A stretch of 7,529 nucleotides of DNA from Rhodospirillales bacterium (GTDB lineage Bacteria > Pseudomonadota > Alphaproteobacteria > Rhodospirillales > Casp-alpha2): NCBI GenBank assembly GCA_030727885.1, contig JANRAT010000032.1:1-7529 (forward strand). Reading direction: 5' to 3'. The notes under the pieces are model-generated. The model searched no databases, was not told the origin of the DNA, and saw nothing but the letters and a program-made list of their open reading frames with translations. Each line of letters opens with the position of its first letter. Position 1 is the first letter of the stretch. Shown one piece after another: positions 1-6,753 of this stretch. The position numbers and the translations under genes are program-made.

Positions 1-814
1 CCAGATCGGTGGCCGTCATGCCTTCGGCGAGCTTGCCGGTCATCTTGAAGCCGACCACTTCAGGGATCAGCATGGAGACCGGCTGGCCGAGCATCACGGC
101 TTCGGCTTCGATGCCGCCGACGCCCCAGCCGAGAACGGCGAGGCCGTTGACCATCGTCGTGTGGCTGTCGGTGCCGACAAGCGTGTCGGGATAGGCGATC
201 ATCTTGCCGTCGTCGTCTTCACGGGTCCACACGACCTTTGAGAGGTATTCCAGATTGACCTGATGGCAGATGCCGGTGCCGGGCGGCACGACGCGGAAGT
301 TGGTGAACGCCTGCTGGCCCCATTTGAGGAACTCGTACCGTTCCATATTGCGTTCGAATTCAAGATCGACGTTGTGCTTGAACGCCATCGCATTGCCGGC
401 TTCGTCAACCATCACCGAGTGATCGATGACCAGATCGACCGGTGCCAGCGGATTGATCTTGTCCGGGTCACCGCCCATCGAGACCATCGCGTCGCGCATC
501 GAGGCCAGATCGACGACTGCCGGAACGCCGGTGAAATCCTGCATCAGCACGCGGGCCGGCAGATAGGCAATTTCATGATCCGACTTGCGGGTATCGAGCC
601 AGGTGCCGATGGCCTTGATGTCGGCGACGGTCACCGTGCGACCGTTTTCACGGCGGATCAGGTTTTCCAGCACAACCTTGAGTGAATACGGCAGTTTCGA
701 GATTTCGCCGATGCCGGCTGCCTGCGCGGCTTCAAGGCTGAAATAATCAAAGCTCTTGCCTGCGACTTCGAGGCTTCGGCGGGTTCCAAGAGTGTCTTTT
801 CCGGTGATTGACAT
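1..814 (-). CDS. acnA: Aconitate hydratase, N-terminal part (cut by window edge)
   Basis: Reading the minus strand from ATG at 814-812 gives 271 uninterrupted codons that run off the left edge. The protein begins [20 protein letters not shown] and matches the AcnA/IRP-type aconitase N-terminus. Visible family motifs are HSVMVD (residues 132-137), [12 protein letters not shown] (from residue 214) and [11 protein letters not shown] just after it, which belong to the active-site and substrate-binding regions. The family interconverts citrate and isocitrate via cis-aconitate in the TCA cycle, in the cytoplasm, using a [4Fe-4S] cluster. The cluster cysteines lie further along and are outside the window, so only about 30% of the usual ~890 residues is seen. 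The start is supported by a strong ribosome binding site, GGAGGT at 822-827, 7 nt upstream. The gene is divergent from the hydrolase at 990. AcnB is excluded because its N-terminus is a different, HEAT-like domain. Confidence 0.96.
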   Translation of the reverse strand, partial: MSITGKDTLGTRRSLEVAGKSFDYFSLEAAQAAGIGEISKLPYSLKVVLENLIRRENGRTVTVADIKAIGTWLDTRKSDHEIAYLPARVLMQDFTGVPAVVDLASMRDAMVSMGGDPDKINPLAPVDLVIDHSVMVDEAGNAMAFKHNVDLEFERNMERYEFLKWGQQAFTNFRVVPPGTGICHQVNLEYLSKVVWTREDDDGKMIAYPDTLVGTDSHTTMVNGLAVLGWGVGGIEAEAVMLGQPVSMLIPEVVGFKMTGKLAEGMTATDL

Positions 815-821
815 AGTGAGG

Positions 822-827
822 ACCTCC
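822..827 (-). promoter_or_regulatory. Ribosome binding site of acnA
   Basis: The minus strand reads GGAGGT seven bases before the ATG at 814. This near-perfect Shine-Dalgarno match fixes the aconitase start. Confidence 0.85.
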
Positions 828-852
828 ATGGTCGTGAGATCAATGAATGTTG

Positions 853-869
853 ATGTGGAATCTCCACAT
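853..869. repeat. Inverted repeat in the acnA leader
   Basis: ATGTGGA and TCCACAT are exact reverse complements separated by three bases, giving a 17-bp near-palindrome. It lies about 40 bp upstream of the acnA start. It could be an operator or a small mRNA hairpin in the acnA 5' untranslated region. No known regulator box is recognised with confidence. Confidence 0.5.
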
Positions 870-916
870 TTTCAGCGATTTGTCCATGTCCCCTATGTTT
901 TCCGGGGCATGCACAA

Positions 917-946
917 ATGCAGCAAAGGGCTGTAATAATGCTGCGT
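917..946. repeat. Inverted repeat GCAGCA-N14-TGCTGC in divergent intergenic region
   Basis: GCAGCA at 919-924 is the exact reverse complement of TGCTGC at 939-944. The arms extend by one G·T wobble and one A-T pair to 917 and 946. The repeat lies between the divergent acnA and hydrolase genes, where promoters for both are expected. No function is assigned. Confidence 0.4.
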
Positions 947-948
947 GA

Positions 949-964
949 ATGCCGGGATCGGCAT
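949..964. repeat. Inverted repeat ATGCCG-N4-CGGCAT
   Basis: Two exact 6-bp arms are separated by GGAT. The site is 25 bp upstream of the first possible hydrolase start and about 135 bp upstream of acnA. It could be an operator for either gene. On length alone it is a modest match that could arise by chance. Confidence 0.35.
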
Positions 965-989
965 GATATAGGAATAATCAACGATATTT

Positions 990-1607
990 ATGACAACATT
1001 GGGGCGCTCGAACAAAATGGCGAAAACATTATTGCAAATGGCCGGTGCAAACCTGGTGCCGGCGAAACTCAGTGACAGCTGTGTCGTCTTTATCGACTTC
1101 CAGAATGAATATCTTGAAGGCCCCGTGAGCGTGCCGAATGCGACCCGTGCCATCGAAAATGCAGCAATCCTGTTGCAGCAAGCGCGTAAATTTGGCACAA
1201 CCATCATTCATGTTGCCCATAAAGGGCGTTCCGGGAGTCTTTTTGACCGCGATGCCGCGCGTGGACAGATAGTCGACGCCTTGCGTCCCGTCGGCAACGA
1301 AGTCACCGTTGAAAAGCCGCTGCCCAATGCCTTCGCACACACTGACCTCCATGCATTGATCACGACATCGGCAAGGCAGGAACTGATCCTGGCGGGTTTC
1401 ATGACGCACATGTGTGTCAGCTCGACGGCACGCGCAGCACTGGATCTGGGATTGCGCGTGACGATTGATGCAGATAGCTGTGGCACCCGTGATTTGCCGG
1501 GCATTGATGGCGGCATTGTTGATGCCGAAACTGTTCATGCGGTATCTCTGGCGGCGTTGGCGGACAGATTTGCAGTTATCGCAAAAAATCACGATTGGAC
1601 GGCTTAG
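990..1607 (+). CDS. Cysteine hydrolase, isochorismatase-like family
   Basis: A 205-residue cytoplasmic alpha/beta hydrolase of the isochorismatase-like superfamily, normal in length for the group. The expected Asp-Lys-Cys triad is visible: D36 in VVFIDFQNEY, K109 in VEKPLPNAF and C142 in GFMTHMCVSSTARAA. The cis-peptide region before the cysteine and the following STARAALDLG helix are also typical. Members hydrolyse amides or vinyl ethers (nicotinamide, N-carbamoyl compounds, ureidoacrylate, isochorismate), and the substrate cannot be read from sequence. The start is uncertain: ATG at 990, 1017 and 1038 are in frame. None has a strong ribosome site (AGGA at 970-973 before the first, GGGG at 1001-1004 before the second), and the conserved fold begins near residue 27, so all three would leave it whole. 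The gene stands alone, divergent from acnA and about 260 bp before the ligase operon on the same strand. Its codon use looks somewhat less GC-biased than that of its neighbours. Confidence 0.88.
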   Translation: MTTLGRSNKMAKTLLQMAGANLVPAKLSDSCVVFIDFQNEYLEGPVSVPNATRAIENAAILLQQARKFGTTIIHVAHKGRSGSLFDRDAARGQIVDALRPVGNEVTVEKPLPNAFAHTDLHALITTSARQELILAGFMTHMCVSSTARAALDLGLRVTIDADSCGTRDLPGIDGGIVDAETVHAVSLAALADRFAVIAKNHDWTA

Positions 1608-1690
1608 AAAAATAGCGCGCGGTACTATGTGCCGACAATATGGGAGGCTTTGATTTGCACGCGTAAAGCGAATGCACCATTAGATTCTCC

Positions 1691-1720
1691 TTGATATTAC
1701 GTTTACGTAAACGTTATTAC
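1691..1720 (+). promoter_or_regulatory. Putative promoter of the ligase-transporter operon
   Basis: TTGATA at 1691-1696 (5 of 6 to the sigma-70 -35 consensus) and TATTAC at 1715-1720 (4 of 6 to the -10 consensus) are separated by 18 bp. The spacer is almost wholly filled by a perfect palindrome. A long spacer holding a palindrome is the layout of MerR-family activated promoters, though those usually have 19-20 bp. Transcription from here would leave a leader of about 145 nt before the ligase start. The assignment rests on pattern alone. Confidence 0.45.
1699..1714. promoter_or_regulatory. Perfect 16-bp palindrome, probable operator
   Basis: ACGTTTACGTAAACGT equals its own reverse complement over all 16 bases, which is unlikely by chance in a short intergenic region. 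It sits between the putative -35 and -10 boxes upstream of the acyl-CoA ligase. The core resembles, from memory, sites proposed for LiuR-type MerR-family regulators of branched-chain amino acid and acyl-CoA catabolism, which would suit an operon headed by a CoA ligase. A TetR-family operator is an alternative. No regulator gene is present in the window. Confidence 0.6.
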
Positions 1721-1738
1721 ATTGACGGGTGATTAAAG

Positions 1739-1756
1739 CTGACCGGTTTCGGTCAG
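1739..1756 (+). repeat. Hairpin-forming inverted repeat in operon leader
   Basis: CTGACCG and CGGTCAG form an exact 7-bp stem around a GTTT loop. It lies downstream of the putative promoter, so it would be in the 5' untranslated RNA. No T-run follows, so it is not a convincing intrinsic terminator. Confidence 0.45.
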
Positions 1757-1810
1757 GTTTGCGGTCTCACTATCTTTTGACTTGTGGTCAGGTAGTGGTT
1801 TTGCAAACCT
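1755..1810 (+). repeat. Long-range inverted repeat in operon leader
   Basis: AGGTTTGC at 1755-1762 is the exact reverse complement of GCAAACCT at 1803-1810. It encloses a smaller TGAC/GTCA stem at 1778-1790. The left arm shares two bases with the preceding hairpin. The octamer GGTCAGGT also occurs twice, at 1751-1758 and 1786-1793. Together these suggest a structured leader RNA or a cluster of protein sites, but I recognise no known riboswitch. Confidence 0.35.
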
Positions 1811-1857
1811 CTGTCACGCAATCTGCAGAACTACGGCAAAAGATCGTGGGATGCGAT

Positions 1858-1864
1858 GGGAGGT
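1858..1864 (+). promoter_or_regulatory. Ribosome binding site deciding the ligase start
   Basis: GGGAGGT lies 6 bases before ATG at 1871. It overlaps the codons that would follow the upstream in-frame ATG at 1856, so 1871 rather than 1856 is the likely start. Confidence 0.85.
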
Positions 1865-1870
1865 TACATT

Positions 1871-3838
1871 ATGGATGCCGCCAAATCCGCTGTTGTTGAC
1901 GCTAATACGTTTCCGAAATTGCTGATTGAAAATGCACGCCGTATTGGTGCGCGTCCCTCCATTCGTGAAAAAGATCTCGGTATCTGGCAGGCCTGGACCT
2001 GGTCAGAGGTCAAGGACGAGGTTGCCGCCATGGCTGCCGGCCTCAAACTGTTCGGGTTTGAGCGCGGCGACAGTCTGGCCATCGTCGGCGACAACCGGCC
2101 CGAACTTTACTGGGCGATGACGGCGGCGCAGGCGTTGGGCGGCAAACCGGTGCCGATGTATCAGGACGCCGTCGCCGAAGAAATGCAGTACGTGCTTGAG
2201 CACGCCGAAGTCAAATATGCGGTGGTCGAGGATCAGGAACAGACCGACAAGCTGCTTGAGGTCATGGACCGCTGCCCGCTCCTGAAAGAAATCATCTATA
2301 AAGCCACGCGCGGCATGCGCCATTACGATCAGGCCAATGTCCGCTCGCTCGACAGCCTGATGGATGCCGGTCGTCAGTTCCTGGCTAAAAATCCCGGATG
2401 GTTCGAAGCCGAAGCCGCCAAGGGTACGGGCAGCGATATCGCGATCATGCTGTATACGTCCGGCACCACTGGGCGCGCCAAGGGCGTCATGCTGAGCTTT
2501 GACAATCTGATCACCACAGCCCGCAATGCCGTCGCTTGGGATGATCTGAACGAAAACGACGAAGGCCTCGCCTATCTGCCGATGGCCTGGGTCGGCGACA
2601 ATATTTTCTCGTATGCGCAGGGTTATGTGGCCGGTTTCTGCGTCAGCTGCCCGGAAAGCTCCGATACGGTGATGGCCGATCTCAAGGAGATCGGGCCGAC
2701 CTATTTCTTCGCACCGCCGCGCATTTTCGAAACCATCCTGACGCAGGTGTCGATCCGTATGGAAGATGCCTCGAAACTCAATCAGGCTTTGTACAAGTTT
2801 TTCATGGATGTCGCGCTGAAGGTCGGGCCGGCCATTCTTGACGGCAGGCCGGTGTCGTTTTTCGACCGCCTGCTGTACGGCATCGGCAACGTGCTCGTCT
2901 ATGGGCCGCTCAAGAACGAGCTCGGATTCTCCAGATTCCGTCTCGCCTATACGGCGGGTGAAGCGATCGGTCCGGATATTTTCGACTTCTTCCGCTCGCT
3001 CGGCGTCAACATCAAGCAGCTTTACGGCTCGACCGAAGCATCGGTGTTCATCTGCATGCAGAAAAACGGCGGCGTCAAACCCGACACGGTCGGCGTGCCG
3101 GCAACCGGCGTCGAATTGCGTATTTCCGATCAGGGCGAAGTGCAGTTCAGGGGCCCCGGCACTTTTGTCGCTTACTTCAAAAACGACGAAGCGACGAAAA
3201 GTACCAAGAATGACGAAGGCTGGGTGATGACCGGTGATGCCGGCTTCTTCGATGCAGACGGGCATCTGAAAATCATCGACCGGGCGAAGGACGTGGGCAA
3301 GCTCAACTCGGGCACCCTGTTTGCGCCGAAGTACATTGAAAACAAGCTCAAGTTCTTTCCGTTCATCACCGAAGCGGTGGCGTTCGGTCACGGCAAGGAT
3401 TATGCCGCCGCTTTCATCAATATTGATCTGGAAGCGGTCGGCAACTGGGCCGAGCGGCGTGGCCTTGCCTATTCCGGCTATACTGATCTGGCGATGCGCG
3501 ATGAAGTGTATGACCTGATCCTTGATTGCGTGAACAAGGTCAACAAGGACCTCGCGGATGATGCTGCCCTTTCCGGCTCGCAGATCAAACGTTTCCTGAT
3601 CCTGCACAAACTTCTCGATGCCGATGACGGTGAACTGACGCGCACCCGCAAAGTGCGCCGCAATACGATTGCTGAACGTTATGGCGAATTGATCGATGCG
3701 CTGTATTCGGGTGTCGACATGTGTCCGGTCGAAGCGGTTGTAACATTTGAAGATGGTCGCACCGGTACGATCAAGGCCGACGTCAAGATCCGCGAAGCCA
3801 TGACCTTCAATCCATCTCAATCGCAGGCAGCGGAGTAG
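1871..3838 (+). CDS. AMP-forming acyl-CoA ligase (long-chain fatty acid-CoA ligase type)
   Basis: A 655-residue cytoplasmic enzyme of the adenylate-forming superfamily. The family activates a carboxylic acid with ATP to an acyl-AMP and then transfers it to CoA. Motifs in order are the phosphate-binding loop YTSGTTGRAKG (195-205), the adenine-binding LYGSTEAS (YGSTE at 385-389), the ribose-contacting TGD (D456), the hinge DRAKD (470-474) and the C-terminal LTRTRKVRR, whose K594 is the candidate catalytic lysine. Length and the LTxTxKxRR ending fit the long-chain or bubblegum-like branch better than acetyl-CoA synthetase. After the hinge the sequence reads VGKLNSGTLFAPKYIENKLK, keeping the SG...P..IEN pattern but differing from the usual I-x-x-GG form. 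Such ligases next to Liv-type transporters recur, as I recall, in alphaproteobacteria. The start at 1871 follows a strong ribosome site. The gene heads the operon and ends 9 nt before livG. Chain length and substrate (fatty, branched or aromatic acid) cannot be fixed from sequence. Confidence 0.92.
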   Translation: MDAAKSAVVDANTFPKLLIENARRIGARPSIREKDLGIWQAWTWSEVKDEVAAMAAGLKLFGFERGDSLAIVGDNRPELYWAMTAAQALGGKPVPMYQDAVAEEMQYVLEHAEVKYAVVEDQEQTDKLLEVMDRCPLLKEIIYKATRGMRHYDQANVRSLDSLMDAGRQFLAKNPGWFEAEAAKGTGSDIAIMLYTSGTTGRAKGVMLSFDNLITTARNAVAWDDLNENDEGLAYLPMAWVGDNIFSYAQGYVAGFCVSCPESSDTVMADLKEIGPTYFFAPPRIFETILTQVSIRMEDASKLNQALYKFFMDVALKVGPAILDGRPVSFFDRLLYGIGNVLVYGPLKNELGFSRFRLAYTAGEAIGPDIFDFFRSLGVNIKQLYGSTEASVFICMQKNGGVKPDTVGVPATGVELRISDQGEVQFRGPGTFVAYFKNDEATKSTKNDEGWVMTGDAGFFDADGHLKIIDRAKDVGKLNSGTLFAPKYIENKLKFFPFITEAVAFGHGKDYAAAFINIDLEAVGNWAERRGLAYSGYTDLAMRDEVYDLILDCVNKVNKDLADDAALSGSQIKRFLILHKLLDADDGELTRTRKVRRNTIAERYGELIDALYSGVDMCPVEAVVTFEDGRTGTIKADVKIREAMTFNPSQSQAAE

Positions 3839-3847
3839 GCGACGCCC

Positions 3848-4648
3848 ATGTCTTTGAAAAGAAACATTGGTGATACAATCCTTGCCGTCGACCAGATTTC
3901 TTTGTCGTTCGGTGGCGTCAAGGCGCTGTCGAACATCAGCTTTTCGGTCAACGAACACGAAGTCTTTGCCATCATCGGCCCCAATGGTGCCGGCAAAAGC
4001 TCAATGCTGAACTGCATCAACGGCTTTTATCACCCGCAGGAAGGCACCATTACCTTCAAGGGCAACACCCGCCGGCATGTCAGCCCAAGCGAAGCCGCCC
4101 GCGAAGGCATCGCCCGGACCTTCCAGAACATCGCCCTGTTCAAGGGCATGACCACGCTGGACAACATCATGACCGGCCGCAACACCAAGATGAACAAGGG
4201 CATTTTCTGGCAGGCGCTGCGCTTTGGTCCGGCCGAAAAGGAAGAAATCGAACATCGCGCCGTGGTCGAGAAGGTCATTGATTTTCTGGAAATCGAGGCG
4301 ATCCGCAAAACCGCTGTCGGGACCCTGCCGTATGGCCTGCAAAAACGCGTCGAGCTGGGCCGGGCATTGGCTGCCGAGCCGGACCTGCTGCTGCTCGACG
4401 AGCCGATGGCCGGCATGAACATCGAAGAGAAGCAGGACATGTGCCGCTTCATTCTCGATGTTAACGATGAGTTCGGCACAACCATCGTGCTGATCGAACA
4501 TGACATGGGCGTTGTCATGGATATATCCGATCGGGTGGTGGTGCTGGATTACGGCAAGAAGCTCGCCGACGGCACGCCCGACGAAGTCAGAAACAATCAG
4601 GCGGTGATCGACGCCTATCTCGGCGTTGCCCATGATGACGAAGAATAA
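3848..4648 (+). CDS. livG: ABC transporter ATPase, LivG type
   Basis: A 266-residue nucleotide-binding subunit of a hydrophobic amino acid uptake (HAAT) ABC importer, acting on the inner face of the cytoplasmic membrane. All ATPase motifs are present: Walker A GPNGAGKSS (44-52, K50), the Q-loop in RTFQNIALFKGMT, a signature LPYGLQ (160-165) followed by KRVELGRALA, Walker B LLLLDEP (D184, catalytic E185) and the switch H218 in LIEHDMG. The GMN D-loop and the long insert between Walker A and the Q-loop favour LivG (~255 residues) over the shorter LivF (~235). LPYG in place of the commoner LSGG or L-S/A-YG signature keeps the Tyr-Gly pair typical of Liv ATPases. The gene begins 9 nt after the ligase stop. 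The weak GGAG at 3832-3835 overlaps the end of the ligase gene, suggesting translational coupling. Its usual partner LivF is not in the window. Confidence 0.93.
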   Translation: MSLKRNIGDTILAVDQISLSFGGVKALSNISFSVNEHEVFAIIGPNGAGKSSMLNCINGFYHPQEGTITFKGNTRRHVSPSEAAREGIARTFQNIALFKGMTTLDNIMTGRNTKMNKGIFWQALRFGPAEKEEIEHRAVVEKVIDFLEIEAIRKTAVGTLPYGLQKRVELGRALAAEPDLLLLDEPMAGMNIEEKQDMCRFILDVNDEFGTTIVLIEHDMGVVMDISDRVVVLDYGKKLADGTPDEVRNNQAVIDAYLGVAHDDEE

Positions 4649-4660
4649 GGCGCACAGATA

Positions 4661-5584
4661 ATGCTTTTCCTTCTCGAAACAGTGATCAGCGGATTGATGG
4701 CAGGGGTCATGTATTCCCTTGTCGCCCTCGGCTTCGTGCTGATTTTTAAAGCCTCCGGGATCTTCAATTTTGCACAGGGCGTGTTTGCGCTGTTTGCCGG
4801 TCTGGCGCTGTATGATTTCATTGCCCAGGATGGCTGGTTCTATGGCCTGTTCGGTTTTGTGCTGCCGGTCTGGCTCGGCATCATCGCAACCATGGGGGTG
4901 ATGGTTATCGTCGCCTGGCTGGTCGAGCTGCTGGTGCTGCGTCATCTTGTTAATCAGGAACCGATCATCCTGTTCATGTCGACGATTGGTCTGGCCTACT
5001 TCCTGGAAGGGTTGGGCGATATGCTGTTCGGCTCCGACGTCAAGCCGCTGAATATCGGATTGCCGTCAGGGGCCTGGGATTACCTGCTCGACAATTACAA
5101 TCTGTATGTCGAGAAACTCGAAATCGTGGCGGCTGTTGTGGCGGCGGTACTGGTCATCGTGCTGGCCATCTTCTTTCAGAAAACCCGTATCGGCCGCGCG
5201 CTGCGTGCGGTTGCCGACGATCATCAGGCAGCGCTCAGCGTCGGTATTTCGCTGCGTATGATCTGGGTCATCGTCTGGTCGGTGTCCGGTTTCGTGGCCC
5301 TGGTCGCCGGTGTCATGTGGGGCTCCAAATCGGGGATTCAGTTCTCGCTGTCGCTGATCGCGCTGAAGGCATTGCCGGTGCTGATTCTGGGCGGGTTCAC
5401 ATCGGTGCCGGGGGCGATCATCGGCGGTCTGATCATCGGTGTCGGCGAAAAGGTTGCCGAGGTGTTTGGTGGACCATACGTCGGCGGTGCCATCGAGAAC
5501 TGGTTTGCATATGTGCTGGCGCTCGCCTTCCTGCTGTTCCGCCCGCAAGGACTGTTCGGCGAAAAAATCATCGAAAGGGTGTAG
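4661..5584 (+). CDS. livH: ABC transporter permease, LivH type
   Basis: A 307-residue polytopic inner-membrane protein, normal in length for LivH, with about eight hydrophobic segments. The N-terminal stretch LVALGFVLIFKASGIFNFAQG (residues 20-40) is the hallmark of LivH permeases. The cytoplasmic coupling loop that contacts the ATPase is visible as TRIGRALRAVADDHQAALSVGI (around 178-197). A glycine-rich segment VLILGGFTSVPGAIIGGLIIG follows, and the protein ends FRPQGLFGEKIIERV, as in the family. It should pair with LivM to form the translocation pore. It starts 12 nt after livG and ends 6 nt before livM. The ribosome site (AAGG at 4647-4650) is weak and overlaps the livG stop, again suggesting coupling. 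Confidence 0.94.
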   Translation: MLFLLETVISGLMAGVMYSLVALGFVLIFKASGIFNFAQGVFALFAGLALYDFIAQDGWFYGLFGFVLPVWLGIIATMGVMVIVAWLVELLVLRHLVNQEPIILFMSTIGLAYFLEGLGDMLFGSDVKPLNIGLPSGAWDYLLDNYNLYVEKLEIVAAVVAAVLVIVLAIFFQKTRIGRALRAVADDHQAALSVGISLRMIWVIVWSVSGFVALVAGVMWGSKSGIQFSLSLIALKALPVLILGGFTSVPGAIIGGLIIGVGEKVAEVFGGPYVGGAIENWFAYVLALAFLLFRPQGLFGEKIIERV

Positions 5585-5590
5585 CCAGAA

Positions 5591-6667
5591 ATGTTTTACC
5601 GCGAGGCAGGTCAGTTCAAGACGAGCTACAAAGCCGATCAGGCGATTTTTTCAATCACCCAGGACCGATTCATCGTTGGTCTGTTTCTGGTCGTGGCTTT
5701 TGGCGTGGTGCCGTTTCTCATCAATGATTACTGGGCCAACGCGATCCTGATCCAGTTCCTTGTTTATGCGATGGCGGCGCTGGGTCTGAATATTCTGACC
5801 GGGTATTGCGGCCAGGTGTCACTCGGCACCGGCGGGTTCATGGCGGTCGGCGCCTATGCGTCCTACAAGCTGGTGACGTCGTTCCCGGAATTGAATTTCA
5901 TATTGATCATTCTGCTGTCGGGCGGAATCACGGCGGCTGTTGGTATGGTGTTCGGCCTGCCGTCGTTGCGCATCAAGGGCTTCTATCTGGCGGTTGCGAC
6001 GCTGGCGGCACAGTTCTTTCTGGTCTGGCTGTTCAACAAGGTCGGCTGGTTCTTCAACTATAGCCCGACCGGCATGATCGTCTCCCCGCCCCGTGAAATG
6101 TTCGGCTATCTGATTACCGGTGCCGAAGCACAGCCGGGGGCGCGCTATCTGTTCTGCCTGTCGTTTGTGACGATTTTTGCGCTGGCCGCGAAAAATATCA
6201 CACGCGGGCGGATCGGGCGGAGCTGGATGGCGATCCGCGATATGGACATCGCTGCCGAGCTGATCGGCATTCGGCCGCTGGAAGCCAAGCTGTCGGCCTT
6301 TGCGGTCAGCTCATTCTATATCGGCATTGCCGGGGCCCTTTATTTCAATGTCTGGCTGGGTACCGCCGAGCCTACCGAAGCCTTCGATATCAACCAGTCG
6401 TTCTTCGTTTTGTTCATCGTCATCATCGGTGGGCTCGGCAGTATCCTGGGCTCGTTCCTGGGGGCAGCCTTCATGGTGCTGGCACCCATCGGTATCAAAA
6501 ATCTGATGGTTGGCGTTTTGGGGTTCGATGTGAGCGTGGCCAAACACGTCGAGCTTATGATGATCGGCACGCTGATCATTCTGTTCTTGATCGTCGAGCC
6601 ACACGGCATGGCCAGACTGTGGCAGATTCTGAAAGAGAAACTGCGGCGCTGGCCGTTCCCCTATTAA
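5591..6667 (+). CDS. livM: ABC transporter permease, LivM type
   Basis: A 358-residue polytopic inner-membrane protein and second pore subunit of the HAAT importer. About 25 polar N-terminal residues precede the first membrane segment (28-44). The family motif ALGLNILTGYCGQVSLGTGGF covers roughly 63-83. GLPSLRIKGFYLAVATLA follows, then the cytoplasmic coupling loop GRIGRSWMAIRDMDIAAELIGI (about 206-227) and FFVLFIVIIGGLGSILGSFLGA. The end, VEPHGMARLW, is the standard LivM finish. The region around 150-180 between membrane helices (FNYSPTGMIVSPPREMFGYLITGAE) probably lies in the periplasm and may face the binding protein. It begins 6 nt after the livH stop, with AAAGGG at 5574-5579 inside the livH end as the likely ribosome site. 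Confidence 0.94.
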   Translation: MFYREAGQFKTSYKADQAIFSITQDRFIVGLFLVVAFGVVPFLINDYWANAILIQFLVYAMAALGLNILTGYCGQVSLGTGGFMAVGAYASYKLVTSFPELNFILIILLSGGITAAVGMVFGLPSLRIKGFYLAVATLAAQFFLVWLFNKVGWFFNYSPTGMIVSPPREMFGYLITGAEAQPGARYLFCLSFVTIFALAAKNITRGRIGRSWMAIRDMDIAAELIGIRPLEAKLSAFAVSSFYIGIAGALYFNVWLGTAEPTEAFDINQSFFVLFIVIIGGLGSILGSFLGAAFMVLAPIGIKNLMVGVLGFDVSVAKHVELMMIGTLIILFLIVEPHGMARLWQILKEKLRRWPFPY

Positions 6668-6712
6668 AATTCGGAAACTCAGGTTAGCATAAACGACATC
6701 CAGGATTTAACC

Positions 6713-6727
6713 GGCGGCGAAGCTGCC
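6713..6727 (+). repeat. Small intercistronic hairpin before the binding-protein gene
   Basis: GGCGGC and GCTGCC can pair over 6 bp (one G·U) around a GAA loop, in the 86-nt gap between livM and the binding-protein gene. It is followed by an A-rich run and then the ribosome site, with no T-run, so it is unlikely to be a terminator. It may stabilise or mark an RNA end before the binding-protein gene. The stem is short and the case is weak. Confidence 0.3.
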
Positions 6728-6742
6728 AAAAACAAAACCAAA

Positions 6743-6748
6743 GGGAGG
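6743..6748 (+). promoter_or_regulatory. Ribosome binding site of the substrate-binding protein gene
   Basis: GGGAGG lies 5 bases before ATG at 6754. It is much stronger than the sites of livG, livH and livM, in keeping with the excess of binding protein usually needed over membrane subunits. Confidence 0.85.
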
Positions 6749-6753
6749 CAAAG

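Noticed and set aside
263..685. A plus-strand frame of 140 codons inside the acnA region
   Set aside because: The minus strand over the same stretch encodes unmistakable aconitase motifs. The plus frame is an antisense shadow.
1620..1634. Possible terminator hairpin (CGGTAC/GTGCCG) after the hydrolase gene
   Set aside because: The stem is 6 bp with a wobble pair and no T-run follows, so it does not support an intrinsic terminator.
1465..1653. A small plus-strand frame overlapping the hydrolase end
   Set aside because: Most of it lies in another frame of the hydrolase gene, with no ribosome site and no recognisable product.
1856..1870. ATG at 1856 as the ligase start
   Set aside because: The strong GGGAGGT ribosome site lies inside this extension and is correctly spaced for ATG at 1871.
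2003..3958. A 651-codon minus-strand open frame opposite the acyl-CoA ligase
   Set aside because: It mirrors the GC-rich codon pattern of the plus-strand ligase, its protein has no recognisable motif and is rich in His, Arg and Asp as shadow frames usually are, and the plus-strand product has all family motifs.
4001..4945. A 314-codon minus-strand open frame opposite livG and livH
   Set aside because: It crosses two clear plus-strand genes, has a shadow-like composition (His, Gln and Asp rich) and has no recognisable domain.
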